NCBI GenBank assembly: GCA_029747015.1
Contig: JAKOGI010000107.1
Coordinates: forward strand, 1,080,606-1,144,605
Origin: Carnegiea gigantea
Taxonomy: Eukaryota > Streptophyta > Magnoliopsida > Caryophyllales > Cactaceae
DNA: 64,000 nucleotides
Direction of reading: 5' to 3'
The notes beneath the pieces were generated by a model. It was not told the DNA's origin, did not search any database, and saw only the letters and a list, made by a program, of their open reading frames with translations. The translations under genes and the position numbers were made by a program. Positions 60,681-64,000 of this stretch are shown here, piece after piece. Positions within the stretch are counted from its first letter, which is position 1. Every line of letters starts with the position of its first letter.

Positions 60681-63600
60681 TAAATAAGTAATTAATTATT
60701 CGTATGATCATTGAAAATCTCCCTAAATATTTTGTTTTGCAATGTCTACTAAGACATTCTTAATTATGTAAGATCTACTGTACTTAAAAAAAATATTGAT
60801 CGAAAATATAGAGTAGCTTTGCATTCATATCTTCCGAGATCGAAGTAGAATGCACACCCCCTGTCTAATTTGTGCTTATTAATCATTCAAAACTTTTTCT
60901 TTTTCTTTTTTCTTTTTGGTAAAAGAGAACTGCATAGGCCTCGATCACTTGATTCACTTCAATTGGTCAGATTTTATTTTATTTTATTTTATTTTATTGG
61001 ATGAGAACTTGGTCAGAAATTTTAATTAAACGGTTTTTATCCCCACGTTTCGCTTCTTCATATGCTTCTTCTTCGATCAATTTTTCAATAATATCGCATT
61101 TTTCCCGATAATTTGATAGGTAAAATCGAATATAAATACCATAAGGCATTCAGGCATAACACAAAGAAACAGATAAAGGCAACATTACAGCCAGAAAGAG
61201 GTAGAAGAGAAAAGAGCTGCATTAGACTTCCATATCAGGAAGAGTATAGATGTTCTTTTTTCAACGTACTATTAGAATATAACTTAATATTGAAATTTGC
61301 GGCCGAGGGGCAGAGAAAATAGGGCGGGAGGGGGCGTGGGAATCACACTTTCCCTATAGCTCTAGTTTCACAATTTTGGCCTTAGGAAGGAGTGAAATAA
61401 TATTTCTTTTATGAATAGGTACATAAGAAATAAACTTGACATCAGGGACCAAATCTTTATTATATAAATACAGAAATGGGTAAGTTGTTCACGTTTGAGG
61501 AAATAGAAGATGCTGGCATATGGTTCACTCCCGCCAGAAATCAACCCCTCAACCAAATTAAAAATCAAAAATGCTTCATACCTTTTCCCAGCACCCACGT
61601 ATCTCTGAGTCTATGAACCTTAACTGCCCTCAAATGAGCAGTTATAATGACACTACAGCCACCACATCCTCAACTATAGTGAGAAACCCACGACTGCAGC
61701 AACTGCTTTCCCCTGAATTGTAGCCAAATTATTTGAGTGGGATTTAACCACCTCATACTTTTATTAAAGATACAATTGAGATTAAATCACCCTACATTTT
61801 CAAAATACAACAACATTTGCAGAACTTTTCAATCTCCCATCCATCTCTGGCGTAAACAACCCACACTTAAACGATTGGATCCTTACCGCTACATTGTTGC
61901 AACTCAAACTTCACGGCTGCCTTCATTTTCAGTTCATGCGACCCCGACGTCTTCTACCCTTGAAGGTCACTGCCATTCAAATCCGAAGGCATTAATTTCA
62001 ATCAAACATAGGTTATTAACATTCAACGGTTACAGCTTAATACTGAAATTGCAATTAACTCGAGCAGAATGTAGGTAAGAATTTAGATTCCTATGCTTCC
62101 ATGACCACTCACATTAGACTTCATTCTGTTCTAGGGCAGAAGCTTAACCCATTACTCGCAAATTTCCACCAATTTCAAGGTACCAGCAACTTACCTTCTT
62201 ACCTTCTGTTTTCCATTACCTAATATGCATACAGTTCAAAGGCCATTCATGCAATTACGGAAAGATTAAAGGCCACGCAATGTTTAAATCAAAACGCATA
62301 AATTCAAAAACAAGAGAAGCCAACGATAAAGCTAATTACCATAAATTGAAATTAATACGCTTCTGATGCAGGGCTCGAATAGGTAGAAAATTGCAACAAA
62401 AATACAATACTAATTCACATATCTAAACTAACAATTCATCCAACAAGGTACCACATCACAGATCTGGACCCAACCCACCTCTTGCTATTAAAGAAAAATA
62501 AATGGAATGGGATTCATTCAAACAACGAGAAGCCAGAAAATCAATCCAGCCCCCAAAATTTGAACTCAAGATGCCTTCTCATAAAGGGATCGAATTGGCA
62601 GAACAATTCATCAAAAAAAAAAAAAAAATGCCAGATCACCGATCTGAACGCTACCCACTAATTGCAATTAAAGAGAACAATTCAACAAAAACCGATGTCC
62701 CAAATCATAGATCTGAACTCAATCCACCTTTTGCGATAAAAGAAAAAAAAAAAGGGACGGGAGGTTTAATTCAAAACACAATCATGCAACCACAAGATAA
62801 CACATAAAATTAAACCACTTCCCTGAATTAGAACTCTGAAAACCTTCAGATGAAGAGCTTGAACTCAACTGAACTTAACTCGGCAGATCTGGGTACAGAA
62901 TAAATGCATGAGAAAACCGATTCGCAAACCGTTACAATTAAACCCTAAGCGAATTGATTGATGATGATGAAAGATAGAGGGAGACGGCGGAATAGAGAGA
63001 AAGTGAGGATTGAAATAAACAACAAGGGAGGCGACAGCCGAGAAACATAGTGAAGATTTAGCCACCAACGATTGAACCACCGGGAAATTGAAACAAAATC
63101 AGCAGTAGAGATGGGACAGAGATGAGAGGAGCTAAAGAGTTTGGGAGAAGTAAAGAAGCCGAGACACATGACTGAAATAAATGGAGAATGGGTGAGGAGG
63201 ATTCTAAAGATATCTTTATTAGTGGTTAAAATCAGCAGCAGCAGAGATAAGAGGAGCTAAAGAGTCTGGAGGAAGTAAACACATGATTGAAATAAATGGA
63301 GAATGTGTGAGGTGGGTTTTAGAGATATCTTTATTAGTGTTTGGCGGAAGAGGATTCTAGAATCCTTCATGTTTTTCAGTTAATCTTTTATCAAGTTTGA
63401 TGCTAATATTAGATATTAGTTATTTTAATAAGTTTTTATCAATTACAAATTAACATATTACAATATATGTTTGCATAAATAAATTTTAAAAAAATAATTT
63501 ACCATATGATGTCAAACACAGGTCAACCTTTTTATATTTACTTATGACACCTTATTATCAATAAATAATGTAATATACACAACTATTAAGAAATAATAAA

Positions 63601-64000
63601 TATTTTAGATTTTCATGATTATTATCATGTTGTCTTTTTTAATACAAACATAAATATGAGTATGTACTATTAGATATCATAGAAATAAATACAATTTCTA
63701 TGATTATTTACACTAGTACTATTATTGTTGTTGTCTTTGTCATTGTTGTCATTATTGTCTTCGTTGTTATTGTCGAACGGGGTCAAGAACTGATGCATTA
63801 TATCATGGTTTAACTCACACTCAATCAACAAGGAAAGTTTAGCCAAAACATAATGCAAGCAAGCAAAGTGTATATATCCATATATACCCCTCAAAAATTT
63901 AAGGAAGAATATTGCAATCATAATATAACTTATTGCAAGGGTTGAACGTGAAATATTCAAAAATAACAAACAAAAATATGATCACCATACTGGGCCTGTG
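60681..64000. other. AT-rich region with short tandem duplications; no gene recognised
   Basis: The minus strand from about 63.2 to 62.85 kb resembles a plant leader sequence (pyrimidine-rich, then TTAGGGTTTAATTG). No protein could be followed. Three related blocks with AGATCTGAAC/GATCTGGACC and TATTAAAGAAAAA or GATAAAAGAAAAA words lie at about 62456-62755. A tandem duplication lies at about 63104-63345. The frames of 60-113 codons in this interval lack recognisable domains. Confidence 0.4.
63104..63345. repeat. Tandem duplication of about 115-125 bp
   Basis: GAGGAGCTAAAGAGT, GAAATAAATGGAGAATG and AGATATCTTTATTAGTG each occur twice in the same order (copies about 63104-63230 and 63231-63345), with small insertions and deletions between copies. 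Confidence 0.85.

Overview
This window looks like nuclear DNA of a flowering plant. The evidence is a plant TGD4 gene with AT-rich introns, a plant-type pseudokinase gene, and angiosperm-style transposons (Mutator-like, hAT, RTE LINE, Tourist-like MITEs). The species cannot be fixed from sequence alone. Most of the 64 kb is AT-rich intergenic or intronic DNA. No rRNA, tRNA, CRISPR array or bacterial-type operon was recognised.

Layout. 1-2300: minus-strand transcription-unit-like region with an isolated exon from a DEAD-box helicase of the RH16/DDX56 type. 2340-2929: hAT-derived MITE. 3000-4220: diverged direct repeats. 4881-6240: candidate TRIM-like retroelement. 6241-9360: AT-rich spacer. 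9361-15927: TGD4 on the plus strand, five exons, 468 residues, one intron with a GC donor. 16232-17431: two small hAT-related pieces around a long (AT)n/(TG)n/(CATA)n microsatellite. 17650-18600: Mutator-like transposase relic. 19218-20369: non-autonomous hAT element with a perfect 8-bp target duplication and a 112-bp-arm hairpin. 20596-29749: degenerate Mutator-like element whose transposase gene is split by a 3.07-kb 5'-truncated RTE LINE. 29750-41537: long gene-poor AT-rich stretch with one Tourist-like MITE (34850-35045) and a possible transcribed region near 40.2-40.7 kb. 41538-45984: full-length hAT transposon (4447 bp) with perfect 8-bp duplication and a damaged BED-finger transposase. 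46.27-56.4 kb: pseudokinase-like gene with a short first exon, a 7-kb intron and one 2.1-kb exon. 57044-57205: partial MITE. 57247-60680: giant fold-back element with 280-bp terminal inverted repeats, a strand-asymmetric AT-rich interior and a 23-nt central loop. 60681-64000: AT-rich DNA with short tandem duplications.

The two well-supported host genes are unrelated in function: TGD4 is a chloroplast outer-envelope lipid-transport protein, and the other is a conserved plant kinase-fold protein of unknown role. The rest is mainly a record of transposon insertion, nesting and decay. The most unusual structures are the giant palindromic element at 57.2-60.7 kb and the hairpin-bearing hAT element at 19.2-20.4 kb.
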